The notes under the pieces are model-generated. The model made no database searches. It was not told the origin of the DNA and saw only the letters and a list, made by a program, of their open reading frames with translations. 64,000 nt of DNA, taken from positions 806,001 to 870,000 of the forward strand of contig CP007444.1 of NCBI GenBank assembly GCA_000632805.1, in the 5' to 3' direction. The stretch comes from Dyella jiangningensis. Lineage in GTDB: Bacteria; Pseudomonadota; Gammaproteobacteria; Xanthomonadales; Rhodanobacteraceae. The position numbers and the translations under genes were made by a program. Positions 32,340-39,860 of this stretch are shown piece after piece; the stretch's first letter is position 1, and the number at the start of each line of letters is the position of its first letter.

Positions 32340-34211
32340 TCAGGCCATTTCCATCAGCTGGCCCTGCACCTCGTTGATCGAGTTGCGGATGCGCTGGCTG
32401 AAGATCGAGTCCTCGTGGTGGATCATCACCAGTCGCTCGGTGGCGCGCGTCATCGCCACATACAACAGGCGCGCTTCGTCGGCTTCATCCTTGCCCGGCT
32501 TGGGCAGTGAACCGAGGCCGGGAATGATCACCAGCGGAAATTCCAGACCCTTGCTGGAATGCATGGTGACCAGTTTCACCGTGTCTTCCACCACGAACAG
32601 CGAGCTCTTGCCGTTGCCCTCGGCGAGGCGGCTGGGAATACCGGCGCGTTCCAGCGCTTCGTGCAGCTTTTCGCCTTCCCATGCGTTTCGGAAGATCACG
32701 GCCATGTCGGACAGGTGGCGCCCATGGCCATGCTCATGGCGCAGGCGCTCGATGATGGCCGGCAGCTGGTCTTCCTGACGTTCCACGCGGATGAGTTCAG
32801 GCAGCGCACCGCGTCGGCCCGCGCTCTGCGGTGCGATCAGCGGCACGCTGTCGTCGTCTTCGCTGCGCTCACGCAGCAGTTCGTTGGCAAAGCCGCGCGC
32901 GACCGAGAGGATTTCCAGCGTGTTGCGATAGTTGAGCTTGAGGATGGTGGTGCGCCCTTGCGCCTGCACGCCCAGGCTCTTCCAGCTGATCTTCTTGCGG
33001 TTGGCCTGGCCATAGATGTTCTGCGCGTCGTCGTACAGCACCAGCAGCGAGTTCGTGTTGGGGTCGATCATCTGCACGATCAGCTTGTACCAGTGGGGCT
33101 CGAAGTCATGGCCTTCGTCGATGAGCACGGCGCCGTACTGGAAGCGCGGGATCTGCCCGCGATCCACGCCTTCGATCACCGCCGGCGGCAGCTCATCCGC
33201 AAAATGCGGGCCGTCGGGAGGCAGCGGCACGTGGTATGCCGTGAGCATGCTGCGGCACCACTTGTGGAAGTTGTAGACCTGCACCTTGTCGCTGAGGCCG
33301 CGCTCGCCCATGAGCTGTTCCAGGCGCGCGGCCAGCGTCTTGTTGTAGCAGAGCACAAGGATCGGCTTGGACAGCGCGCGCGCCAGTTCCATCGCGCGAA
33401 AGCCCAGGATCATCGTCTTGCCCGAGCCAGCCACGCCGTGGATGATCCGGTGTTCGTCGCCCAGTGAACGCGCCAGCAGTTCCTGCTGCGCATCCATCAC
33501 CTTGATGAGATCCGGCACTTCCACCTTGGTAACGCTGGCGCGATCGCTGGAAGCGAACAGGCCAAACTGGCCTTCGCCGGGCTCCACGCGTATTTCGGGG
33601 AACAAGTGCCAGCGCACGCGATCGATCTGCGGCAGCGTGAGCGCGGTGGGAAACACCTGCGGAAACATCGCCCACAGGCGTTCCTGGAATGCGTCGGACT
33701 CCACCGATTCGTACATCTCGTCCTGGCAGATCACCAGGTGCGCAGGGATCACCGCATCGAGTTCGCCTGCCTCGAACTGCTTGCGGCTGATATTGGCGAG
33801 CACCACGCCGTAGCCCCACGGCATCAGCAGCTTGCCTTCGTAGGTATGGCCGGGCGGATAACGCAGCGCGGGATCGTGCTGCAGCACCTTGTAGATTTCG
33901 CTGGCGCAGTCGCGCGCCTGCATCAACGGGTTGTGCTCCTTCACGCTGCTGCTGCCGGTGAGCAGGGTGAACAGCGTGCGATCGGCCTGCTGGATGGTTC
34001 CGGGCTTCCAGTCCTTCACCTCCAGCACGAGCAGACCGCGACGGGGGTGGAACACGATGAAGTCGGGGCGACGCTGCTTGGGGCCGATCGGGACGTCGTA
34101 CCACAGCAGGTAGTCGTCCTCCAGCTTCTGTTCCAGCCGTTCGGACAGCCGCTTCTCGCCGCTGGTCATGCGGGGTAGGCAGCTGTTTCGGGAAGGAATG
34201 AGTGTCGCCAT
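32340..34211 (-). CDS. NERD-nuclease/UvrD-like DNA helicase
   Basis: The product has 623 residues. An N-terminal NERD domain (PD-(D/E)xK fold) keeps the likely catalytic residues Asp50, Glu64 and Lys66 (RRPDFIVF...LLVLEVKDWK). An SF1 helicase follows: Walker A GVAGSGKT (259-266), Walker B LIDEGHDFEP (near 363-372), motif IV LNYRNT, motif V VTMHSSKGLEF and motif VI YVAMTRATERL. The order nuclease-then-helicase differs from RecB/AddA. It probably processes damaged or foreign DNA. The ATG begins MATLIPSRNS. No partner gene adjoins it; it appears as a lone gene. Confidence 0.88.
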   Translation of the reverse strand: MATLIPSRNSCLPRMTSGEKRLSERLEQKLEDDYLLWYDVPIGPKQRRPDFIVFHPRRGLLVLEVKDWKPGTIQQADRTLFTLLTGSSSVKEHNPLMQARDCASEIYKVLQHDPALRYPPGHTYEGKLLMPWGYGVVLANISRKQFEAGELDAVIPAHLVICQDEMYESVESDAFQERLWAMFPQVFPTALTLPQIDRVRWHLFPEIRVEPGEGQFGLFASSDRASVTKVEVPDLIKVMDAQQELLARSLGDEHRIIHGVAGSGKTMILGFRAMELARALSKPILVLCYNKTLAARLEQLMGERGLSDKVQVYNFHKWCRSMLTAYHVPLPPDGPHFADELPPAVIEGVDRGQIPRFQYGAVLIDEGHDFEPHWYKLIVQMIDPNTNSLLVLYDDAQNIYGQANRKKISWKSLGVQAQGRTTILKLNYRNTLEILSVARGFANELLRERSEDDDSVPLIAPQSAGRRGALPELIRVERQEDQLPAIIERLRHEHGHGRHLSDMAVIFRNAWEGEKLHEALERAGIPSRLAEGNGKSSLFVVEDTVKLVTMHSSKGLEFPLVIIPGLGSLPKPGKDEADEARLLYVAMTRATERLVMIHHEDSIFSQRIRNSINEVQGQLMEMA

Positions 34212-34362
34212 CACGGCCCCTGGGCGTTCCGATGCGGCGACGTTAGCGGATCGCGGGCGACTGTCAATTCTGGCGGGGCCCGGGCTTGGATTTTCTCCAA
34301 GCCGCCGGGAGGTGGCCGGCGTAAGGTCCATCACACGCCTTTCGCCCTCACGGAGCCCCACG

Positions 34363-34827
34363 ATGAGCACGTATGCCACGCCGATCGTCCACGAGATGTT
34401 TCCCTATCTGCGCGTGCGAAACGCCAACGCCGCCATCGACTACTACCAGCGGGCCTTCGGCGCACGACTGCGGCTGCGGCTGGACGAGCCGGGCACGGGG
34501 CGAGTGGGGCATGCGGAGCTGGAGCTGGGCCCGGCGGTGCTGATGGTGTCCGACGAATATCCCGAACACGGCATTGTCGGCCCGGAAAGCGTGGGCGGTA
34601 CCAGCGTGTCGATCCACCTGCATGTCGACAACGCCGACAACGCACTGGCGCGCGCCGTGGCCGCGGGAGGCACGCTGGTACGGCCTGCGCAGGATGCGTT
34701 CTACGGCGAGCGTGGCGGTACCGTGCGCGATCCGTTCGGGCACGAGTGGCTGATCGGCCATAGCATCGAGGACGTGAGTCCAGAGGAAATGCAGCGTCGT
34801 TACGACGCGCTCATGGCCGATGGCTGA
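34363..34827 (+). CDS. VOC-family (PhnB-like) protein
   Basis: The product has 154 residues. The vicinal-oxygen-chelate beta-alpha-beta-beta-beta repeats are visible: FPYLRVRNANAAIDYYQRAFGA, then GHAELELGPAVLMVSDE, and the C-terminal VRDPFGHEWLIG. This matches the PhnB/3-demethylubiquinone-like subgroup that often closes with an MxxR(Y) tail (EEMQRRYDALM). Metal ligands are partly conserved, and the function is unknown. Its last 17 bases overlap the convergent DUF2236 gene. Confidence 0.87.
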   Translation: MSTYATPIVHEMFPYLRVRNANAAIDYYQRAFGARLRLRLDEPGTGRVGHAELELGPAVLMVSDEYPEHGIVGPESVGGTSVSIHLHVDNADNALARAVAAGGTLVRPAQDAFYGERGGTVRDPFGHEWLIGHSIEDVSPEEMQRRYDALMADG

Positions 34828-35752
34828 CGCGATGCCAGTGCTGCAACGTATCGCTCGCCACGCCGACGCGCGCGCAGGCGCGCGCCGCGATGCCGTCGTG
34901 CAACGCCGCGCGGAAGATCGGCGCCACCGACCATAGCGCCCGCGCCGCCAGCCGCGCCTGCGCCTGCTGCAGCGGCGTGCGTTCGAGCAGTGCGGTGGCC
35001 CATGCCGGCAGCAGGGCGGCGCCGGCCTGCAGGAATACATCGCGTGACAGCCCGGCTGCCGGCACGGGCAGGCGCACGCGCGAAAGCACGTCGAGCACTT
35101 CGCGTGAGCGGTGATCGAAACGCAGTTGCGGCTGCACATGATGGAAATATGCGGTTACCTGCGCTTCCGAAGCGGGTACGTCCCGCGCCCCCAATGCCTC
35201 CGCCACGCGCCGCGCTTCGTCGTAGTAACGATCCGCAGCACCCGCAGGCAGCGATGCATGGCTGTAGCGCCGATAGCCCTGCAGGAAGCTGTAGGCCTCG
35301 GTCACATGCACCCAGGTCAGCAGCGCCGGATCGTCCGCGGCATAGGGACGTCCATCTTCGGTCACGCCATGCACCTGCGAATGGATGGCCTTCACCCGAT
35401 CGATCAGCTTTTGCGCCTGATCACTCGGCGCATAGGTAGTGCCGCTCACGAACGACGTGGTGCGACGCAGGCGCCCTACCAGGTCTTCGCGAAAGTTGGA
35501 GTGATCCCACACGCCTGCGAGTGCGAGCGGGTGCAGTGTCTGCAACATCAGCGCCGCAAGGCCGCCGGCCAGCATGCCGGGAAAGTCGGCATGCACGCGC
35601 CAAGTCGCGCTGTCCGGGCCGAACAGGCCGGGGTCGCCCAGAGGATGATCGTAGTCGACGTGCCCGCCACCGCCGCGCGGAAAGGCGCTCAGCACCCAGC
35701 GACGGATGGGTTCGCGCGCGGGCCGTGACAGCAGGTTCCAGGGCGTGATCAT
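34811..35752 (-). CDS. DUF2236 / MpaB-like oxygenase family protein
   Basis: The product has 313 residues and is helical. Hallmarks of the DUF2236 (latex-clearing protein/MpaB) family are DFPGMLAGGLAALMLQTLHPLALAGVWDHSNF near 55, then GRLRRTTSFV, the VHGV motif and TWVHVTEAYSFLQGYRRY. Characterised relatives bind heme and cleave C=C bonds or act as peroxygenases; others are unknown. The conserved histidines in TLHP and WVHV are present. The overlap with the VOC gene means the two transcripts are antisense at their 3' ends. Confidence 0.87.
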   Translation of the reverse strand: MITPWNLLSRPAREPIRRWVLSAFPRGGGGHVDYDHPLGDPGLFGPDSATWRVHADFPGMLAGGLAALMLQTLHPLALAGVWDHSNFREDLVGRLRRTTSFVSGTTYAPSDQAQKLIDRVKAIHSQVHGVTEDGRPYAADDPALLTWVHVTEAYSFLQGYRRYSHASLPAGAADRYYDEARRVAEALGARDVPASEAQVTAYFHHVQPQLRFDHRSREVLDVLSRVRLPVPAAGLSRDVFLQAGAALLPAWATALLERTPLQQAQARLAARALWSVAPIFRAALHDGIAARACARVGVASDTLQHWHRVSHRP

Positions 35753-35787
35753 GGGGGAAGTGTATCGCTTGGTTTCAAATGCACCCT

Positions 35788-35816
35788 TTGCACGCGTGAA
35801 AAAGCTGTGTTATCTC
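35788..35816 (+). promoter_or_regulatory. Promoter of the aroG leader
   Basis: TTGCAC (35788-35793) and TATCTC (35811-35816) are 17 bp apart, a good sigma-70 layout. The predicted start point is about 35822-35824, only one to three bases before the leader-peptide ATG. Confidence 0.6.
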
Positions 35817-35824
35817 TGCTCGCC

Positions 35825-35908
35825 ATGACCCACACCACCGCCCGCCAGTATTTTTGGTTTTACGGCTATCCGATGCCGCTGGCGGAGGGTCGGTCGCGAA
35901 TGTCCTAA
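35825..35908 (+). CDS. Leader peptide of aroG (aromatic attenuator)
   Basis: This 27-codon open frame encodes MTHTTARQ-YFWFYGY-PMPLAEGRSRMS. Codons 9-15 form the control run: Tyr, Phe, Trp, Phe, Tyr, Gly, Tyr. It lies directly upstream of a DAHP synthase gene and before an intrinsic terminator. A ribosome stalled in this run would cover the first of four complementary segments. There is no Shine-Dalgarno. The length and stop position are typical of attenuation peptides of the phe and trp operons. Confidence 0.9.
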   Translation: MTHTTARQYFWFYGYPMPLAEGRSRMS

Positions 35909-35962
35909 GACATCGACACCAGAACCCAAAAGGCCGCCAGCCACCACTGGCGGCCTTTTTCT
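35842..35962 (+). promoter_or_regulatory. Transcription attenuator (1:2, 3:4 versus 2:3)
   Basis: Segments CCGCCAG (35842-35848), CTGGCGG (35879-35885), CCGCCAG (35934-35940) and CTGGCGG (35947-35953) can pair as 1:2 plus 3:4 or as 2:3. Segment 1 is just before the aromatic codons. Segments 3:4 are the core of a 12-bp terminator stem (AAAGGCCGCCAG / CTGGCGGCCTTT) followed by T residues. Stalling at Tyr/Phe/Trp codons would free segment 2 to pair with 3 and allow read-through into aroG. Confidence 0.92.
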
Positions 35963-35999
35963 TGGGCCGCGAGTGGAAACCCCCGACCAGGAGACCACC

Positions 36000-37097
36000 G
36001 TGAACCCTTCCACCGACGACCTGCGCATTCGCGCCATCACCCGGCTCAGCACGCCCGCCGAAGTGATGCGCGATTTCCCCATGAGCGGGCGTGCGGCCGG
36101 CACCGTGAGCGCATCGCGCGACGCCTTGCACCGCATCCTCACCGGCCATGACGACCGCGTGGCGGTGGTGATCGGGCCGTGCTCGATCCATGACACGGCC
36201 GCTGCGCTGGAGTACGCCGAACGCCTCGCCGAGCAGCGCCAGCGCCATGCAGGTGAACTCGAGATCGTGATGCGCGTGTATTTCGAAAAGCCGCGCACCA
36301 CCGTGGGCTGGAAGGGGCTGATCAATGATCCGGACCTGGACGGCAGCTTCCAGATCGACAAGGGATTGCGAATGGCGCGCGGCCTGCTGCGTGACATCAA
36401 CGAACTCGGCGTGCCGGCCGGTTGCGAGTTCCTCGACATGATCACGCCGCAATACATCGCGGATCTGGTGGCCTGGGGCGCAATCGGTGCACGCACGACG
36501 GAAAGCCAGGTGCATCGCGAGCTTGCTTCCGGGCTTTCCTGCCCGGTCGGTTTCAAGAACGGTACCGATGGCAACGTGAAAATTGCAGTGGATGCCGTGC
36601 AGGCCGCGTCGCAGCCTCACCATTTCATGGCGGTGACCAAGGACGGCCAGACGGCCATCGCCGCAACCACCGGCAACGAGGACTGCCACCTGATCCTGCG
36701 CGGAGGCAAGACGCCGAACTACGACGCGGCCAGCGTCGATGCGGCCTGCAAGGCGATCGGCGTCGCAGGTCTCGACAGCCGCGTGATGATCGATGCCAGT
36801 CACGCGAACAGCAGCAAGCAGCCGGAAAACCAGCCACGTGTCGTGGAAGACATCGCGGCGCAGTTGGCCGGTGGTGAGCATCGCATCGTCGGCGTGATGG
36901 TCGAGAGCCATCTTGTCGGCGGGCGGCAGGAACTGGTCGCGGATCAGCCGTTGCGCTATGGCCAGAGCATTACCGACGGCTGCATCGACTGGGATGCGTC
37001 GGTGGATGTGCTGGAGCGTCTGGCGCAGGCAGTGCGCGAACGGCGCGCCTTGCAGCGCGTCGCATCACGCCCGGTGCGCATGGCGGCCGGGTGCTGA
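36000..37097 (+). CDS. aroG: 3-deoxy-7-phosphoheptulonate synthase (DAHP synthase, class I)
   Basis: The product has 365 residues. It catalyses condensation of phosphoenolpyruvate and erythrose 4-phosphate, the first step of the shikimate pathway. Motifs of the AroF/G/H type include VVIGPCSIHD, YFEKPRTTVGWKG, GCEFLDMITPQY, ESQVHRELASGLSCPVGFKNGTDG and IDASHANSSK. The GTG start was chosen because AGGAG lies six bases upstream; an earlier in-frame GTG has no ribosome site. Expression should be set by the attenuator sensing charged Tyr/Phe/Trp tRNA. Allosteric inhibitor specificity cannot be read by eye. Confidence 0.95.
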   Translation: MNPSTDDLRIRAITRLSTPAEVMRDFPMSGRAAGTVSASRDALHRILTGHDDRVAVVIGPCSIHDTAAALEYAERLAEQRQRHAGELEIVMRVYFEKPRTTVGWKGLINDPDLDGSFQIDKGLRMARGLLRDINELGVPAGCEFLDMITPQYIADLVAWGAIGARTTESQVHRELASGLSCPVGFKNGTDGNVKIAVDAVQAASQPHHFMAVTKDGQTAIAATTGNEDCHLILRGGKTPNYDAASVDAACKAIGVAGLDSRVMIDASHANSSKQPENQPRVVEDIAAQLAGGEHRIVGVMVESHLVGGRQELVADQPLRYGQSITDGCIDWDASVDVLERLAQAVRERRALQRVASRPVRMAAGC

Positions 37098-37224
37098 GGC
37101 AGGCCTCGGCCGCGTCGCGAGCGGAGGTGTCCCGGCCATGAAGCGCGCGAGATGCGGTTCATGGTCGAACTTTCGTGCGTCGGCGATGATGACAGGCGTC
37201 GCCTGCAGTGCCGCGACGCCGGGT

Positions 37225-37650
37225 TCAGCTTTCCAGTTGGGCGTCCAGGTTGATCTTTGCCTTCAGCACCTTCGATACCGGACAACCCGCCTTGGTGGCT
37301 TGCGCGATCTTGTCGAATGCCTGGGCATCGATGCCCGGAACACTCGCCCTGCAGGTCAGGTCGACTGTGGTGATGGCGAAACCGTCGCCATCCTTGTCGA
37401 GCGTGACGACTGCTTTGGTTTCGATGTGCTTGGCGACGAATCCCGCCTGTTCCAGCCCCAACGCGAGCGCCATGCTGAAGCAGCCGGCGTGCGCGGCGCC
37501 CAGCAGCTCCTCCGGGTTGGTGCCTGGACCGTCTTCGAAGCGTGAACGAAAACCGTAGGGCGCGTCGCGCAGCACCCCTGTGGCGGTGGATATCGTGCCG
37601 GTGCCTTCCTTCAGGCCGCCGGCCCAGGCGGCAGAAGCTGTCCGTTTCAT
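37225..37650 (-). CDS. osmC: OsmC-family peroxiredoxin
   Basis: The product has 141 residues. It has the OsmC layout: RTASAAWAGGLKEGTGTIST, then NPEELLGAAHAGCFSMAL with the peroxidatic cysteine, and KAGCPVSKVL with the resolving cysteine. It reduces organic hydroperoxides as a homodimer. Closest in length and motifs to OsmC rather than Ohr, which lacks the GTxST turn. The ATG (MKRTASA) is supported by homology. The gene converges on aroG. Confidence 0.9.
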   Translation of the reverse strand: MKRTASAAWAGGLKEGTGTISTATGVLRDAPYGFRSRFEDGPGTNPEELLGAAHAGCFSMALALGLEQAGFVAKHIETKAVVTLDKDGDGFAITTVDLTCRASVPGIDAQAFDKIAQATKAGCPVSKVLKAKINLDAQLES

Positions 37651-37801
37651 GGTGACGCCTCGCGCAGTGAGCGGGTGCTGCGCAAGTGTGCCCATTCGCC
37701 CATGCATGAAACGCGAAAGACAACAACGCCGACCTTCACGCGCGGTTCGCCGTGCGATGCATTACGCTTGCGCGCCATCGTTCCATCAGGGTGAGTGTTT
37801 C

Positions 37802-38077
37802 ATGCACGCCGAGATCAACCACAACCCAAGGACGCATCGTTTCGAGACCAAGGTCGACGGAGTGCCTTGTGTGTTGGATTACACGCTGATCGATGGCGTC
37901 ATGACGATCACTCACACGATCGTGCCTTCCGCCGTTGGTGGTCGCGGCATTGCTTCCAATCTGGTGCGCACCGCGCTCGACATGGCACGTGCGGAGCATT
38001 GGAAGGTTGATCCCGCCTGTTCCTATTCCGAGATCTGGATGACGCGCCATCCGGAGTATCAGGACCTGCATATCTGA
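37802..38077 (+). CDS. GNAT-like N-acetyltransferase (YjdJ type)
   Basis: The product has 91 residues and belongs to the short YjdJ/GNAT group. It shows the acetyl-CoA loop VGGRGIASNLVRTALDMAR and the C-terminal HPEYQDL motif. These mini-GNATs lack the N-terminal half of normal GNATs, and their substrates are unknown. An AGGGTGAG-like ribosome site precedes the ATG. The DUF1345 gene follows on the same strand after about 100 bp. Confidence 0.87.
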   Translation: MHAEINHNPRTHRFETKVDGVPCVLDYTLIDGVMTITHTIVPSAVGGRGIASNLVRTALDMARAEHWKVDPACSYSEIWMTRHPEYQDLHI

Positions 38078-38179
38078 GGTCCCTCGCAAAAACGGCATTA
38101 AGATGCGCCATGCCCGCTGCCGGGCCATGGGAGAAACCGTCTTGATCGCCAGCCGCTCGTTGCCCGTCGGGGCCTTTGC

Positions 38180-38866
38180 ATGAACACACCCACCGGAAAT
38201 GCCGCGACGCCCGGCAGGCGAGTCCACTTCCGCATGTTGCGCGCCCGCCCGCGGCTGGCCGCTTCCACGGCGTTTTTCCTGGCAACGTGGCTGGTGCTGT
38301 GGCTTGCCTTCCACATGAAACCGGCCAAGGCGCTGCTGCTCGGATTCGACCTGGGCGTACTGGTGTATCTCATTGCGCTGGCGAGGTTGTTCGGGCGCTG
38401 CTCGACCATGGAAATGATGCGAGGCCAGGCGCGTCGGCAGGACACCGGGCGCTGGGGCGTGTTGTGGACGGCGCTGGGCCTGATCGGCGTCGTGGCGGTG
38501 GCGCTCACCACCGAACTGGGCGCGGCACACGGCGGTGGCGTGCCGGGGCTGGTAATTGCCGCAAGCAGCATCGTGCTGTCGTGGCTCTTCCTCAACATCA
38601 TGTTCGCCATGCATTACGCGCACGGCTATTACGGCGACTTCGGCAAGAAGCATGAAGGACTGGAGTTTCCGGGCACGCCGCAGCCCGATTACTGGGACTT
38701 TGCCTACTTCGCCATCGTGATCGGCATGACCTTCCAGGTCTCGGACGTGCAGATCACCAGCCGCTATCTGCGTCGCGTGGCGCTGATGCACAGCGTGATC
38801 GCGTTCTTCTTCAACGTGTTCATCATCGCGATCAGCGTGAATATCGCCGCCAGCCTGGTGGCTTGA
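38180..38866 (+). CDS. DUF1345 integral membrane protein
   Basis: The product has 228 residues and about six membrane helices. It shows the DUF1345 features [19 protein letters not shown] (here [16 protein letters not shown]) and [30 protein letters not shown], followed by [18 protein letters not shown]. No function is established for the family. The TFQVSD motif is strongly conserved in it. It is probably monocistronic. Confidence 0.88.
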   Translation: MNTPTGNAATPGRRVHFRMLRARPRLAASTAFFLATWLVLWLAFHMKPAKALLLGFDLGVLVYLIALARLFGRCSTMEMMRGQARRQDTGRWGVLWTALGLIGVVAVALTTELGAAHGGGVPGLVIAASSIVLSWLFLNIMFAMHYAHGYYGDFGKKHEGLEFPGTPQPDYWDFAYFAIVIGMTFQVSDVQITSRYLRRVALMHSVIAFFFNVFIIAISVNIAASLVA

Positions 38867-38913
38867 TCGCAGCATCCATCCGGTCGTTGCCGGATGGATG
38901 CTGGAGGGCTTTC

Positions 38914-39396
38914 TCAGTCCCTGAAATTGTCGAACTGCAGCGGCAGTTCGACGTCGGCCTTGCGCAGCACGGCCATGGCCAGCTGCAGGTCGTCGCGCTT
39001 CTTGCCGGTCACGCGCAGCTTGTCGCCATTGATCTGCGCTTCAACCTTGAGCTTGGCCTCCTTCAGCGCCGCCACCAGCTTCTTGGCGATCGGCTGCTCG
39101 ATGCCCTGCTTCACGGTGATTTTTTGGCGCGAGCCGCCGAGGTTGGTTTCCGGATCGCCCACCTCCAGCGCGCGAATGTCGATCTTTCGCGTGGTCAGGC
39201 GGCCGCGCAGGATGTCCAGCATCTGCTGCAACTGGAATTCGCTGGGTGCGGTCTGCGTGATGACGAATTCGTCCAGGGTGAACCTGGCGTCGGTGCCCTT
39301 GAAGTCAAAACGACTGGTCAACTCGCGGTTGGCCTGGTCCACGGCATTGGTCAGCTCGTGCTTGTCGACTTCGGAAACTACGTCAAAAGAGGGCAT
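38914..39396 (-). CDS. yajQ: YajQ-family nucleotide/c-di-GMP-binding protein
   Basis: The product has 160 residues with two ferredoxin-like RNP-fold domains. Typical YajQ motifs are MPSFDVVSEVDKHEL at the start, NRELTSRFDFKGTDA, and KDKLRVTGKKRDDLQ-like text (GDKLRVTGKKRDDLQ) near the end. The Xanthomonas relative (XC_3703) binds cyclic di-GMP and acts with a LysR-type regulator in virulence; whether this copy does so is inference. The ATG at MPSFD is fixed by homology. Confidence 0.93.
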   Translation of the reverse strand: MPSFDVVSEVDKHELTNAVDQANRELTSRFDFKGTDARFTLDEFVITQTAPSEFQLQQMLDILRGRLTTRKIDIRALEVGDPETNLGGSRQKITVKQGIEQPIAKKLVAALKEAKLKVEAQINGDKLRVTGKKRDDLQLAMAVLRKADVELPLQFDNFRD

Positions 39397-39431
39397 GGTG
39401 GCTGTCCGGTGCGAGATGGAAAGCCAAAGTG

Positions 39432-39789
39432 TAAGGCAACACTGATTAAGTATCGCCGTCGTCATGATGTCTGTAAGGCTCGCCGGCTGTGTCGCGTGGC
39501 GCCGGGAAGACTGGCCGTCTTGCCAAGCCGCGCGGCGCAGCCGGCGAGCCTTACAGACAGCACCCTATCATCTGATTCAACCTGTTAGGGCCCGCCCTGT
39601 CTGTCCGCAGGCCTTCGGTCCGTTGTCTCGACAGACGGCCGGTCTGCCTTCCTCGCTCCTCACAACCGCGGCCATCCATGGCCGCTCCCCGCGTGCGCCA
39701 ACGACCCTGTGGCCTGCGAACAGACAGGGCGGGTGACGACGCGAAGCTAGTCCCGTGGGACGACGGCGATACTTAATCAGTGTCGCCTT
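39432..39789. repeat. Foldback (MITE-like) element, copy 2, 358 bp
   Basis: The ends (TAAGGCAACACTGATTAAG... and its complement) form near-perfect inverted repeats of about 31 bp. The inner arm pairs the segment beginning TGTAAGGCTCGCCGGC with GCCGGCGAGCCTTACA further on. The third arm keeps GCCCTGTCTGT/ACAGACAGGGC. Compared with copy 1 it has an extra ~45-bp insertion with a GCGGCCAT/ATGGCCGC hairpin, and a ~21-bp insertion before the right end. No coding capacity. Confidence 0.9.
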
Positions 39790-39860
39790 GAGCGATATCG
39801 CCCCGGCTGGCGGATAATGTGCGGCTTGCAACGGGAGCAGGCCATGACGGCGGTGCGTGC

